Positions 19,370 through 28,530 of a stretch of DNA of 64,000 bases are shown here, one piece after another. Within the stretch, counting starts at the first letter, position 1; every line of letters begins with the position of its first letter. The notes below the pieces were generated by a model that was not told where the DNA came from, made no database searches, and saw only the letters and a list, made by a program, of their open reading frames with translations. Position numbers and translations under genes: made by a program. This DNA comes from Chloroflexota bacterium (lineage in GTDB: Bacteria; Chloroflexota; Dehalococcoidia; Lucifugimonadales; UBA2962). The DNA is taken from positions 28,695-92,694 of the forward strand of contig PAAV01000052.1 in the NCBI GenBank assembly GCA_002699485.1, written 5' to 3'.

Positions 19370-20566
19370 ATGAATATGTCAGACAACAACCCTATTTATC
19401 TAGATCATGCTGCTACGACTCCCTTGGAACCCCAAGTGTTTGAGTCAATGAAGCCATATTTTTTTGGTAATTATGGTAATCCATCAAGCATATATACATT
19501 AGCTCAGCAAGCTCGAGAAGCCGTTGATGTTGCTCGGGATAAAGTAGCTGGAGTGCTTAATTGTAAGACTAGTGAGATTGTGTTTACCAGTGGCGGCACT
19601 GAATCAGATAATGCAGCAATCAAAGGCACTGCAATTGCCTTAAAAAATGTAGGTAATCACGTAATAACTACCGCTGTAGAACATCATGCCGTTTTGCATT
19701 CGTGTCAACAGCTGGAGCAAATGGGTTTTGAAGTCACTTATTTGCCAGTAGATGAATCTGGAAAAGTGTCTTTGTCAGATATTGAAAATGCTATAACCAC
19801 AAAAACTATTTTAGTTAGCATAATCATGGTTAACAATGAGATTGGCACCATACAGCAGATTACTGAAATCTCAAAATTAATAAAGCGAGTAGCAAGTTCT
19901 TATAATACCTCGATTCTCTTTCATACTGATGCTGTACAAGCAGCTGGCTATTTGGATTTAGATGTTAAACGGTTGGGGGTTGACCTGTTGAGTCTGTCAG
20001 CCCATAAATTTTATGGGCCAAAAGGAGTAGGATGTCTTTTTATAAAAAGAGGAATACCTTTTGAACCCCAGCAAGCCGGAGGTGGTCAGGAGCGTGAGCG
20101 ACGATCAGGCACACTAAATGTTCCTGGGATTGTTGGTTTAGGAAATGCTATAGAATTAGCTGAAAGCCGTAGGAATATGGCTGTCATACATTGTTCCAAT
20201 CTGAGAGATAAGTTGATAAAAGCATTAGTAGAGACCATACCGGGAACAAAATTGAATGGCCATGCTGTTGATAGAGTGGCGAATAACGTTAATGTGTCTT
20301 TTGAGGGAGTAGATGGAGAGCCAATTCTTTTGGGATTGGATTTTGCTGGAATTTTAGGTTCAAGTGGAAGCGCTTGTTCCTCTGCTTCACTTGAGCCATC
20401 TCACGTTTTGCTTGCAATCGGTCTTAATGCAGAAGAAGCAAGAGGAAGCCTAAGACTTACTCTTGGGTTAAATAATACAGAAGAAGAAATAGAAAAAACT
20501 TTAGACGTTTTGACTGATCTTGTAAAAAAATTAAGAGAAATGTCCTATACTGCAGGAGTGCACTAA
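19370..20566 (+). CDS. cysteine desulfurase (NifS/IscS family)
   Basis: PLP enzyme removing sulfur from cysteine for Fe-S clusters and thiolation; NifS-like enzymes can also release selenium from selenocysteine. Motifs: [12 protein letters not shown] at the N-terminus, [32 protein letters not shown] with the PLP lysine at about 213, and [17 protein letters not shown] with the catalytic cysteine at about 336. Start is ATG at 19370 or the in-frame ATG at 19376; neither has a clear ribosome binding site. A lipoprotein, thioredoxin and tRNA-Sec follow in order. Class II/NifS is favoured by the short cysteine loop, but IscS-type use is possible. Confidence 0.9.
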   Translation: MNMSDNNPIYLDHAATTPLEPQVFESMKPYFFGNYGNPSSIYTLAQQAREAVDVARDKVAGVLNCKTSEIVFTSGGTESDNAAIKGTAIALKNVGNHVITTAVEHHAVLHSCQQLEQMGFEVTYLPVDESGKVSLSDIENAITTKTILVSIIMVNNEIGTIQQITEISKLIKRVASSYNTSILFHTDAVQAAGYLDLDVKRLGVDLLSLSAHKFYGPKGVGCLFIKRGIPFEPQQAGGGQERERRSGTLNVPGIVGLGNAIELAESRRNMAVIHCSNLRDKLIKALVETIPGTKLNGHAVDRVANNVNVSFEGVDGEPILLGLDFAGILGSSGSACSSASLEPSHVLLAIGLNAEEARGSLRLTLGLNNTEEEIEKTLDVLTDLVKKLREMSYTAGVH

Positions 20567-20567
20567 G

Positions 20568-21074
20568 TTGTTAAGATTAATAGTTCTTTCCACAATAATG
20601 TTAATGCTCGTCGTGGCTGGTTGTGGTGATAATGATACAAAAGTTTTTGCTAAGAAAGGCAGAAATCTACAAATTGTGTATGAAGAGCCAGTTTTGGTTA
20701 AGGAACTTTTATTTAGTTCTGGCGGAGATACTGCTCTGATTGAAGTAGATGACCCAAGTACTAGGATTGCGGCAGTCAAATTCACTATAGTGAATCAGCA
20801 AATTAACATCCTAAAACTTAGAATAGACACAGACTCAGTATTTATTGGCAATGGAGAAAAGGCCGTAAGAATCCCTGCTTTATCTCCAACTGAAAATGCC
20901 ACCACATACGGGAGTACTGAGGGCATTAAAAAGTTCTCTCCTATTTTATGGGGAGAATTTGAAGTGCAAATGGGATATCAGGCTGCGGGCTGGATTTTTT
21001 TTGAGGTTCCAACAGGCCTCGACATAACTACTATTTGGTGGCGTGCAGCTGATGAAATTATAGGACGATTTTGA
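20568..21074 (+). CDS. putative lipoprotein, unknown function
   Basis: Protein of 168 residues. The first 18 form a lipoprotein signal peptide, a hydrophobic run ending in a lipobox (LVVAGC) with the acylated cysteine at about residue 19. The remainder is a small beta-rich extracytoplasmic domain (AAVKFTIVNQQ, VRIPALSP, GWIFFEVP) reminiscent of immunoglobulin-like DUF4352-type domains, but I do not recognise a specific family. The start is a TTG at 20568 backed by AGGAG 9 bases upstream, and it begins 1 base after the cysteine desulfurase stop, so translation is probably coupled. Confidence 0.72.
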   Translation: MLRLIVLSTIMLMLVVAGCGDNDTKVFAKKGRNLQIVYEEPVLVKELLFSSGGDTALIEVDDPSTRIAAVKFTIVNQQINILKLRIDTDSVFIGNGEKAVRIPALSPTENATTYGSTEGIKKFSPILWGEFEVQMGYQAAGWIFFEVPTGLDITTIWWRAADEIIGRF

Positions 21075-21237
21075 GTATATTATTTTGTAAAAATGATTTA
21101 CTCTATTTAAATGCAGAAAAGTTTTTGTCTGAAAGTTTCAGCCGCTGAATTTAGGCTGTTTGGTTGAGGACAAAATTTGACTAAATCGATTAGATAACAG
21201 TCAGCTTAGCGAAAATACAATTAAAACGAGGAATTTA

Positions 21238-21576
21238 ATGTCCACTATCAACGTAAGTGACACGACTTTTGAGGCTGAAGTAATATCATCAACTACACCT
21301 GTTTTGGTTGATTTTTGGGCGGAATGGTGTGGTCCGTGTAAGATGATTGGTCCGATAGTTGAAGAATTATCCGATGAATATAAAGATCAAGTTAAGTTTA
21401 CCAAAGTTGACGTTGATGAAAACCCTGAAATGGCTCAGAAGTACGGTGTAAGAGGCATTCCAACGCTTCTTATTTTTAACGGAGGGGCTCCAGTCGATCA
21501 ATTAGTAGGAGCACTACCGAAAAAGGCCATCAAAGATAAACTTGATACTATTTTAAACAACATTAATGGGGCTTAA
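21238..21576 (+). CDS. trxA: thioredoxin
   Basis: Small cytoplasmic disulfide reductase of 112 residues. The active site WCGPC has its redox cysteines at 31 and 34, and the cis-proline lies in GIPTLLIF. The ATG at 21238 has GAGGA 5 bases upstream. Both active-site cysteines are ordinary TGT codons, so despite the neighbouring tRNA-Sec gene this is not a selenoprotein. It is separated from the lipoprotein gene by 163 bases, so it may have its own promoter. Confidence 0.95.
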   Translation: MSTINVSDTTFEAEVISSTTPVLVDFWAEWCGPCKMIGPIVEELSDEYKDQVKFTKVDVDENPEMAQKYGVRGIPTLLIFNGGAPVDQLVGALPKKAIKDKLDTILNNINGA

Positions 21577-21645
21577 AGCTTCTCTAGATTGTTAATGGTA
21601 TGAATATGACAATTGGTTTCAGGGATCAAGCGAAGCCGTATTTTT

Positions 21646-21740
21646 GGGAGTGAATGGGTCCTGGTGGGCCCCTCGATCTTCAAAATCGTTGGCTCCGGCC
21701 CTTCGGCTGGAACGGTGGGTTCGACTCCCTCGCACTCCCG
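21646..21740 (+). tRNA. selC: tRNA-Sec (anticodon UCA)
   Basis: Selenocysteine tRNA reading UGA. A 7-bp acceptor GGGAGTG (21646-21652) pairs with CACTCCC (21733-21739), followed by discriminator G and genomic CCG rather than CCA. The D stem is the diagnostic 6 bp (656-661 with 666-671) closed by a 4-base loop. The anticodon loop CTTCAAA at 21678-21684 carries TCA. A long variable arm has a 7-bp stem (694-700 with 705-711) and a CTTC loop. The T loop is TTCGACT at 21720-21726. The T stem contains one apparent T-T mismatch. selA at 6393-7751 is the matching synthase. The gene lies 10 bases from the convergent SDR gene. Confidence 0.93.
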
Positions 21741-21750
21741 CCGCTACGAC

Positions 21751-22566
21751 TTACTGTGCTATTACGCCCCCGTCAATTACTAATTCCGATCCTGTTATAT
21801 ATGAAGATTCATCAGATGCAAGAAATACTATTCCCATAGCTATTTCTTCCGATTCAGCAAATCTTCCAAGAGGTATTTGTGATGTTCGGTCCGAATGTAA
21901 CTCTGGGTTTGTAAACAATTCCGTCGTAAGAGGTGTTTTAGTAAAACCAGGATGAATTGAATTAACCCTTATGTTCTCTGGCGAATATTGCACAGCTGCA
22001 GCTTTAGTTAGCTGTCGTACGGCTCCTTTTGCTGCTTGATAGGATGTCACGGTGTGCGTTCCTACTATGCCATGTATTGATGATACGTTTATTACAGAAC
22101 CACCTTTTTGCTTCCTTAATAAGGGAATAGCATGCTTCATGCCTAGCAAGACACCTTGAGCATGAACTTTAAGCTGAGATTCTAAGCCTTCAACAGTAGT
22201 ATATTCAACCATAAGAGCTTCTTCAGGACTGCGCGCGTCTGTTACAGATGAATCGTAATTAGGTATTCCTGTTCCAGCATTATTCACCAAAACATCAAGC
22301 TTCCCTTCTACTGATTCTATTGACTTATATGCTGAGACCCAGTTGTCTTCGTTTGTAACATCTAAGTGTATGTAACGCGCATATCCCCCCATTTGGTTTA
22401 TTTGCTGAGCCGTTTCTTCACCCATATCGTCACTTATATCGCCAATTATTGTCTTGGCTCCTTCCTCGGCACATTTCCACGCCGCTGCACCTCCGATGCC
22501 TTGTATTTCGTCTGATAATCCGGTAGCCGCACCCGTTATTAATATAACTTTATTATTTAATCGCAT
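21751..22566 (-). CDS. SDR-family oxidoreductase
   Basis: Classical short-chain dehydrogenase/reductase, 271 residues, NAD(P)-dependent, substrate unknown. It has a Rossmann start KVILITGAATGLSDEIQGIG, where the usual TGxxxGIG glycine motif is interrupted by a few extra residues, then LDVLVNNAG, the catalytic serine in VINVSSIHG, YQAAK (Tyr and Lys of the YxxxK motif) and IRVNSIHPG. The C-terminal SSYITGSELVIDGG is typical of the FabG-like group. It is divergent from the LLM oxidoreductase, with a perfect dyad between them, suggesting shared control in a small catabolic unit. Confidence 0.85.
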   Translation of the reverse strand: MRLNNKVILITGAATGLSDEIQGIGGAAAWKCAEEGAKTIIGDISDDMGEETAQQINQMGGYARYIHLDVTNEDNWVSAYKSIESVEGKLDVLVNNAGTGIPNYDSSVTDARSPEEALMVEYTTVEGLESQLKVHAQGVLLGMKHAIPLLRKQKGGSVINVSSIHGIVGTHTVTSYQAAKGAVRQLTKAAAVQYSPENIRVNSIHPGFTKTPLTTELFTNPELHSDRTSQIPLGRFAESEEIAMGIVFLASDESSYITGSELVIDGGVIAQ

Positions 22567-22600
22567 AGTATTCTTTAGTTAGGTTGTTTTAAGATTAAAC

Positions 22601-22620
22601 TGATTGACAAAAATCAATCA
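22601..22620. promoter_or_regulatory. perfect inverted repeat in a divergent promoter region
   Basis: TGATTGA at 22601-22607 and TCAATCA at 22614-22620 form a perfect 7-bp dyad with a 6-base AT-rich spacer. It lies 35 bases upstream of the SDR start and 86 bases upstream of the LLM start. The size and placement are typical of a dimeric repressor operator, but no regulator gene is adjacent and the repeat could be chance in AT-rich DNA. Confidence 0.4.
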
Positions 22621-22705
22621 CCAAATGTTTTACTATCATGGACTATTTGACCTTGAAAGTCTATGTTTCTAAACTTTTGTATATAATTTGTTCGGGGAAT
22701 TTTAA

Positions 22706-23860
22706 ATGAAATTTGGCTTAATGTATGAGACTCAAAGTCCGCTTATTGACGGGGAAGTTGATGAAAAAGCTTTAATCGAAAGTACTATTGAGCAATGGGT
22801 GTTAGCCGATGAACTCGGATATGACTATATATGGCTTGTAGAGCATCACTTTCTAGACACATTTTCGATATCTTCAAGTCCGGATATCCTTTATGGCGCT
22901 GCTAGCCGACTAACTAAAAACATCCGACTAGGTTTTGGAGTTGTGATTTTGCCACAACACCACCCAGTTAGAGTGGCTGAAAAAATTGCAATGGTGGATC
23001 AGTTATCGAATGGCCGTGTGGATTTTGGAACGGGTAGAGGAGGAGCATACGAGCAAGTGGGTTTAAATGTTGACCCGAGGTCGAGTAGATCTATGTGGGA
23101 AGAAGCACTAAGCATGATTCCAAAGATGTGGCGAAAAGGTGAATTTACATGGGAAGGTGAACATTGGAACATACCTGCCAGAAACGTAATACCCAAGCCT
23201 TTGCAAAATCCCCATCCACCGATGTGGCTAGCTGGCATGCAGCCGGAAACATATCGTATCGCTGCAGAAAAAGGGTTAGGTGTCTTATCATTATCAACTG
23301 GAGCACCAGCTGAGATGGCACCATATATAAAAGAGTATAAAGAAAATATTCGAAACGCTAATCCTGTAGGTGATATGGTTAATGATCAATGGGCTCATTT
23401 AGCGGTATCGCATTGTGGAGAAGACGATAAACTTGCTAAAGATACGGCTGTGGCTGCGTTAAAAAGCTTTTTCGGGCCAGATCGTCCATATACCAAAGGA
23501 GAGGGGGATGTTTACAAGCAGCTTATCAAAGCTTGGGGAGGGGTCCCAGACCATCTTAAAAACCAATTCAGCTGGGTGCTTAAAGAAGAAGAGGGTAGTG
23601 TCCCTAAATCTAGGGAAGCTAGAGAAACATCAGTTAAGCCATCAGGTATAGATGGCTTTGATAGCGATACACTATCAGAAAGAGGTGTAATAATCGCTGG
23701 AGACCCAGAGTCATGTAAAGAAGGTGTTCGGATTCATCAAGAAGCAGGCGAAGATCAGGTTTTGTTGCTTATGCAATTAGATACTATCCCACATGAAGAA
23801 GTGATTAATTCCATTAAATTATTCGGTAAAGAAGTTATGCCGGAATTCAAGTCTGATTAG
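22706..23860 (+). CDS. LLM class flavin-dependent oxidoreductase (luciferase-like monooxygenase)
   Basis: Bacterial luciferase-like protein of 384 residues with the TIM-barrel fold that binds FMN or F420. Seen: MKFGLMYETQ start, YDYIWLVEHHF, LGFGVVILPQHHPVRVAEK, GRVDFGTGRGG and PPMWLAGMQPETYRIAAEKG. The C-terminal third is consistent with alkanal/sulfonate-type monooxygenases. GGGGA 7 bases before the ATG at 22706 supports the start, and a TATAAT at 22682-22687 may be its -10 box. Substrate unknown; expanded FMNO families are a known trait of SAR202-type Chloroflexota. Confidence 0.88.
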   Translation: MKFGLMYETQSPLIDGEVDEKALIESTIEQWVLADELGYDYIWLVEHHFLDTFSISSSPDILYGAASRLTKNIRLGFGVVILPQHHPVRVAEKIAMVDQLSNGRVDFGTGRGGAYEQVGLNVDPRSSRSMWEEALSMIPKMWRKGEFTWEGEHWNIPARNVIPKPLQNPHPPMWLAGMQPETYRIAAEKGLGVLSLSTGAPAEMAPYIKEYKENIRNANPVGDMVNDQWAHLAVSHCGEDDKLAKDTAVAALKSFFGPDRPYTKGEGDVYKQLIKAWGGVPDHLKNQFSWVLKEEEGSVPKSREARETSVKPSGIDGFDSDTLSERGVIIAGDPESCKEGVRIHQEAGEDQVLLLMQLDTIPHEEVINSIKLFGKEVMPEFKSD

Positions 23861-23875
23861 ATTAATAAGGTATTT

Positions 23876-24142
23876 ATGATAAAACCCTATGTAAAAAACT
23901 GGATATTAACTATCATTGATAGCCCATTATCATGGAGTACGATTGGCTTTGTTACTGGGTTAGCTTTAGGAGCCAATCTAGCTTCTATGTGGATAATGTT
24001 TTTGGCCTTGATATGCTATCTGGTTTTATTACGCTACCACGGTGTTGCGAACCCATTGACCGAAACTAAATTGTTTGCGACTGGACCTAGTTTTTTGATT
24101 TGTTGGGTATTCGGATTTATGGTAAATGGTTGGGCTTTTTAA
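23876..24142 (+). CDS. small hypothetical membrane protein
   Basis: An 88-residue protein, 15 bases after the LLM gene on the same strand. Hydrophobic segments span roughly residues 20-50 (probably two helices close together) and 68-86, giving two or three membrane spans. I recognise no family motif. Codon use resembles its neighbours. It is likely real because of the close spacing and the membrane-like pattern. It could accompany the LLM oxidoreductase or be independent. Confidence 0.55.
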   Translation: MIKPYVKNWILTIIDSPLSWSTIGFVTGLALGANLASMWIMFLALICYLVLLRYHGVANPLTETKLFATGPSFLICWVFGFMVNGWAF

Positions 24143-24168
24143 TTTAATTGTATTGGTGAATTAAATTA
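24140..24168. terminator. AT-rich inverted repeat between convergent genes, putative bidirectional terminator
   Basis: TAATTTAATT at 24140-24149 and its exact complement AATTAAATTA at 24159-24168 form a 10-bp stem with a 9-base loop. The element overlaps the ends of the small membrane protein gene and the glycerate kinase gene. A TTTTT run precedes it on the plus strand. The stem has no G-C pairs, so it would be weak as a classical intrinsic terminator. Confidence 0.4.
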
Positions 24169-25308
24169 CTGGATCCTGGTACCAACAATTATCGTTCTAA
24201 TTATTTCTTCAGTAGTTTTTGATATCAATTCATGGGCGTTTTCAGAGGCCTCTTCTAATGTCATTGGACGTGGAAGTATTGAAAATGCTGCATCGATCCC
24301 GTGATCATGGACTAACTCATATTCTGCTCCGAGGGAACCCGATAAGCTCACTACGGGAATGTTTTTTGATTTACCCACTTTTGCTGCGCCAATGGGAGCT
24401 TTAGAATAGACTGTTTGAAAATCCATTTGGCCTTCACCTGTAATCAGTAAATCAGCACCCTCTATTTTTTCATCAAATTCTAAGGTTTCTAAAACTATAT
24501 CTATACCTTTTTTCAACGAGGCATTTAAAAATGCAACCATGCCTCCTCCGAGTCCGCCCGCGGCGCCTGCTCCTGGCATATGTTTTATTTCTTTATTTAG
24601 ATCTCGATGTACGACGTGAGAAAAATGTTGTAATGCACTGTCTAGCACAGTTATCATTTCTTGAGACGCACCCTTTTGTGGGCCATATACAGCAGAAGCT
24701 CCTTCAGGGCCGCACATTGGGTTATCCACGTCGCATGCCACATTGAACTTACTTTCTAATATTCTGGGATCTAATCCAGACATATCGATAGTGTCTAAGT
24801 GTTTTAGATTAAAACCTCCAAGTTCAATTTCCTTCCCAGATGAATTCAATAATTTTATTCCTAAAGCTTGAGCTAACCCTGCTCCAGCATCATTGGTTGC
24901 ACTTCCACCAATACCTACAATGAATTCCCTGTAGCCTTTGTCCAAAGCTTTAGAGATGATCTCTCCCAACCCATATGTTGTCGATTTGTAAGGATCTAAA
25001 TCTTTAGGTTTTATCAAAGTGAGACCGGATGTGCTTGCCATTTCCACTATTGCTGTTTTTTGGTCTGATAATGCTCCCCAATTCGCTTTGACTTTTGATC
25101 CCAATGGCCCGGTTACTTTTTCAGTTATAATATCGCCGCCCATCACATCTATTAGAGTTTCTAGCGTGCCGTCTCCGCCATCAGCAATTGGAATAAGTAC
25201 GGTTTCGCAATCAGGCATAACAGATTTCACGCCTGACTCTATGGCCTTAGCTGCGTTCATGGCTGTTATGCTTCCTTTGAAAGCTTGAGGTGATATTACA
25301 ATTTTCAT
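24166..25308 (-). CDS. glxK: glycerate kinase (GlxK/GarK type)
   Basis: Phosphorylates D-glycerate, linking glyoxylate or photorespiratory-type carbon to glycolysis. Family motifs: KIVISPQAFKGSITA at the N-terminus, PIADGGDGTLETL, GLGEIISKALDKG, IGIGGSATNDAGAG, GAGAAGGLGGGMVAFL and LLITGEGQMDFQT. I choose the ATG at 25308 (380 residues), 1 base after the pepN stop and preceded by GGAAAGAG, rather than an upstream start that would overlap pepN by 50 bases. It is the last gene of the minus-strand run TyrA-like, aroA, gmk, pepN, glxK. Confidence 0.9.
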   Translation of the reverse strand: MKIVISPQAFKGSITAMNAAKAIESGVKSVMPDCETVLIPIADGGDGTLETLIDVMGGDIITEKVTGPLGSKVKANWGALSDQKTAIVEMASTSGLTLIKPKDLDPYKSTTYGLGEIISKALDKGYREFIVGIGGSATNDAGAGLAQALGIKLLNSSGKEIELGGFNLKHLDTIDMSGLDPRILESKFNVACDVDNPMCGPEGASAVYGPQKGASQEMITVLDSALQHFSHVVHRDLNKEIKHMPGAGAAGGLGGGMVAFLNASLKKGIDIVLETLEFDEKIEGADLLITGEGQMDFQTVYSKAPIGAAKVGKSKNIPVVSLSGSLGAEYELVHDHGIDAAFSILPRPMTLEEASENAHELISKTTEEIIRTIIVGTRIQ

Positions 25309-25309
25309 T

Positions 25310-27871
25310 TCATCTCTTTCCATTTGACCAGTTTGATAGATCAGTTTCGTTATATTCAATCCACTTGATATTATTTTTTATTGTCTCTTTTGTTTGTAAT
25401 AATGCGAGTTTTGCGGCAGGTACAGGGTTAAGTTTAAAAAATTGATCAATGTCTTCCAATGCGGAGTTATTCGTAAAACCTGATAATGCCTGAATCATAT
25501 ACATAAGGCCAAATCCTCCTTCCCCATATCGCCTGTCTAGCTCTTCCCAGTTTTCTTTTATAAATTGCCACGTTAATTCGCGTCCATTGTGACTTCCGCT
25601 TGACTGTACTATAACGCTTATAGTTTCGTGAGTTCTTACTTTATTAGATAGAGCCATCTCAAGTGTTTTCTGAATTAGCCCTGAATCTGGGAATTGTGTT
25701 AGCGCACTGAGTAATCTAACTTTCTCTTCCTGCATATTAGATTCTGCATGCAAATCCCAGAATGTGTCATACAATTTTTTATCACCTCGTTTTGCCGCTA
25801 ATACATAGATTACTCTCCGTAAGTCTGCAGGTATTTGATTGCCCGTAGACAACGAATTATGTAGCTCATGGGTTGCTCGTTCTAGAACTTTTGCATCATC
25901 GAACTGACCTGCTGACAATATTATCTGTGAACGCAATAAGGAAGTCAGATGATCATCATTCTCGTTTACTTCCCATCCGATATCTTGCTGTATTCGTTTC
26001 AACAGAAGCCTGCAATATTTCGTGAAATTATCATAATAACTTTGTTTATAACTAAGGTTTTGCATGTAACGAAGTCCGTAAATGAGTTCAGACCATACTG
26101 GTTGACTAGGTTCTTCTTTATATGAATCACACTGTTTGAGGAATTTACTTGCCGGAGCTAGCATAGCCTGAACCATAGCGAAGCTGTCACTTATAAGACC
26201 TAGTCGGTCGGCTGCGCCTATCAGTTTTTGTTTAACTGCCAAATTCAGTAAATCTAAATCCTCTTGTGGGTATAGGACTCTATAAAAACCCGTCTGGTCG
26301 ACATTCAACTTTAACCAACTAGTTTGGGTAAGCCTTGGTACTGTAATTGCCTCGGACTCTTTGTTTATTAAATGCACACTTGTTTTAGAGTTACTATCGA
26401 TAGTGTTTATCGGGATAGGCCAGGTGTTGTTTTGGTTTTTGCTTCGAGCTCTCCGGTCATATGTAAACCTTCTTTGGATAAGTGAAACTTGATGTATATC
26501 TTTTGTTCTGTCAATTTCTAATTCAATATAGGGATAGCCTGTGGTTTTAACCCAAGCTTGCATAATTTCCTTTACTGGTTTACCTGATTCAATTTGCAAA
26601 CATTCCCATAAATCGTTCGTAGATGCGTTGCCATGCTGAAATTTATTTAGATAGTTATTAATACCCTTTCTAAATATATCCTCTCCAAGAAAGTTTTCTA
26701 GCATTCTTATTACTGATGCGCCTTTACTATAACTAATTGCATCAAATAGCTGACCTATTTCGTTAGGGTTCTGTACCTCTTGTTCAATTGGATGTGAATT
26801 TAACAGACCATCTAATCTCAGAGCATGTCCCGTGTCTGCAACTAAAAATTGTGTCCATTTTTGCCATTCAGGATAAATTGCATTTATAGTTTTATCTCCC
26901 ATCCAAGATGCGAAACTTTCGTTCAGCCACAGGTCGTTCCACCATCTCATTGTAACGAGGTCGCCAAACCACATATGAGCCATCTCATGGGCTATTATCT
27001 CTGCGACCAGTTGTTTTGTGGCAGAAGAACTGTTTGATGGGTCGAACAGCAATGCTGGTTCGCGATATGTTATGCATCCCCAATTCTCCATAGCACCCGC
27101 AGCAAAATCTGGTATTGCCACATGATCCAACTTAGGTAATGGATATTCAATACCAAAATAACCTTCTAGATATTCTAAAATTTCTATTGCAACATCTAGC
27201 GCATATTCACCTTTGTCTTCTAACCCTTCAGTTGACCAAATCCGGACAAGTGTGCCGCCTTCAGCAATTTTTTCAATACAGTTAATTTTTCCAACAATTA
27301 AGGCCAAAACATAAGTGGACATTATTGGGGTTTTTTCAAACCATAATGTTTTTGTACCATCGTTATGTTTAAGTTCTTTTTCTTCCGGCATATTTGAGAT
27401 GGCCTTGTGATCTTCATCTATAGTGACGGAGAGTGCGAAAGTTGCCTTTTGACTCGGCTCATCAAAACATGGAAAAGCCCTTCGGGCGTCAGTGGGCTCA
27501 AATTGTGTTGAAGCCAACTTATTTTCCTTGCCATTCAGGTCTTTGTAGCTGCTTATATAGAAACCTCTAAGTCGGTCGTTTAATATGCCGTTAAAGTCAA
27601 TAGATAGCACCCGATTGCCTTTTTTGATCTCCTGGGCGCAGATCAAAGTTGCAGTTTCATTTTCTTGGTCGTAATTGGTGCTTAAAGGTAAAACTATACT
27701 TTCTTGTTCAATAGATGCACTCAATATATCTAACTCTACCGTATCTATTACTAGAGATTCGGTGTTCTGAAGAACATTCAACTGGATTTTAACCTGGCCA
27801 GAAAATGTAGATTCAATGAGGTCAGGTTTCAGAGAGATATCATAATGTATCGGTTTAATTGTTTTATTCAA
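25310..27871 (-). CDS. pepN: M1-family aminopeptidase (aminopeptidase N-like)
   Basis: Zinc metallopeptidase removing N-terminal residues, 853 residues. The GAMENWG exopeptidase motif is followed by HEMAH at 295-299 and the third zinc ligand Glu318 in WLNESFASW. Domain order is N-terminal beta saddle, catalytic thermolysin-like domain, small beta domain and C-terminal ERAP1-like helical domain. No signal peptide, so cytoplasmic. The start is TTG at 27871 overlapping the gmk stop as TTGA, so translation is coupled. Confidence 0.92.
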   Translation of the reverse strand: MNKTIKPIHYDISLKPDLIESTFSGQVKIQLNVLQNTESLVIDTVELDILSASIEQESIVLPLSTNYDQENETATLICAQEIKKGNRVLSIDFNGILNDRLRGFYISSYKDLNGKENKLASTQFEPTDARRAFPCFDEPSQKATFALSVTIDEDHKAISNMPEEKELKHNDGTKTLWFEKTPIMSTYVLALIVGKINCIEKIAEGGTLVRIWSTEGLEDKGEYALDVAIEILEYLEGYFGIEYPLPKLDHVAIPDFAAGAMENWGCITYREPALLFDPSNSSSATKQLVAEIIAHEMAHMWFGDLVTMRWWNDLWLNESFASWMGDKTINAIYPEWQKWTQFLVADTGHALRLDGLLNSHPIEQEVQNPNEIGQLFDAISYSKGASVIRMLENFLGEDIFRKGINNYLNKFQHGNASTNDLWECLQIESGKPVKEIMQAWVKTTGYPYIELEIDRTKDIHQVSLIQRRFTYDRRARSKNQNNTWPIPINTIDSNSKTSVHLINKESEAITVPRLTQTSWLKLNVDQTGFYRVLYPQEDLDLLNLAVKQKLIGAADRLGLISDSFAMVQAMLAPASKFLKQCDSYKEEPSQPVWSELIYGLRYMQNLSYKQSYYDNFTKYCRLLLKRIQQDIGWEVNENDDHLTSLLRSQIILSAGQFDDAKVLERATHELHNSLSTGNQIPADLRRVIYVLAAKRGDKKLYDTFWDLHAESNMQEEKVRLLSALTQFPDSGLIQKTLEMALSNKVRTHETISVIVQSSGSHNGRELTWQFIKENWEELDRRYGEGGFGLMYMIQALSGFTNNSALEDIDQFFKLNPVPAAKLALLQTKETIKNNIKWIEYNETDLSNWSNGKR

Positions 27872-28476
27872 GGTGCAGTTTCATTTATGAGATTAAAAAC
27901 TCGTTTTTTGCTGGCATTTTTTGCTTCAAATATGATTTTTTCGATTTCATATAATGTTTGTTCGATGCGATCTTCTTTATTGTAAACAATGAACTCGAAG
28001 TTGCCAGATTCATTAATTTCAGTGATAGCTGTATCTAATCTTACTTTTAGTGCTTGTTTCGACTCTGTCATTCTTTTCGTTAGGCGTTTTTCCAGATCAT
28101 TTATTGATTCGGGCATGATAAATATGGAAAGCACACGTGGCTCAAGTTTCATAATAGTTTTAGCTCCTTGAACATCAGCCTTTATTAAGGCATCCTGACC
28201 TCTAGACAATGCAGATTTTACTTGGTCTTTTGGAACTCCATATTGATTGCCATACACATTAGCGTATTCTAAAAATTCGTTAGCTTTTTTCATCCTTTCA
28301 AAATCTTTTTGATCTACAAAAATGTAATCTCTGCCATCAATTTCTCCTACTCTGATACTTCTGGTTGTTGCTGTAATAATGACATTTATGGAATTAAAAT
28401 TATCTCGAAGTTTATTGATTACAGAATCTTTCCCCACTCCAGAAGGACCTGATATTAATACGATTAAAGGGTTCAA
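27868..28476 (-). CDS. gmk: guanylate kinase
   Basis: Phosphorylates GMP to GDP. The P-loop SGPSGVGKDS is at about residues 9-18, followed by the GMP-binding TATTRSIRVGEIDGRDYIFV stretch, FLEYANVYGNQYGV and an IFIMPES segment. Length 202 residues is normal. The start is a TTG at 28476 with an AGGTAGG element about 9 bases upstream. It overlaps pepN by 4 bases and lies 54 bases downstream of aroA. Confidence 0.93.
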   Translation of the reverse strand: MNPLIVLISGPSGVGKDSVINKLRDNFNSINVIITATTRSIRVGEIDGRDYIFVDQKDFERMKKANEFLEYANVYGNQYGVPKDQVKSALSRGQDALIKADVQGAKTIMKLEPRVLSIFIMPESINDLEKRLTKRMTESKQALKVRLDTAITEINESGNFEFIVYNKEDRIEQTLYEIEKIIFEAKNASKKRVFNLINETAP

Positions 28477-28530
28477 TGCTTTGACCTACCTAACTTGATC
28501 GGCTCAATTTCCATAATTGTAGTAATGGGT

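Noticed and set aside
21121..21170. Short hairpins upstream of trxA as a riboswitch
   Set aside because: TTCAGC/GCTGAA is separated by a single base, and CAGCC/GGCTG is only 5 bp; neither matches a known riboswitch architecture.
21238..21576. Thioredoxin as a selenoprotein, because of the neighbouring tRNA-Sec
   Set aside because: Both active-site cysteines are TGT codons and the frame contains no internal TGA.
21644..21955. Reading frame running over the tRNA-Sec gene and the end of the SDR gene
   Set aside because: The sequence is explained by the tRNA structure and by the conserved SDR protein on the other strand.
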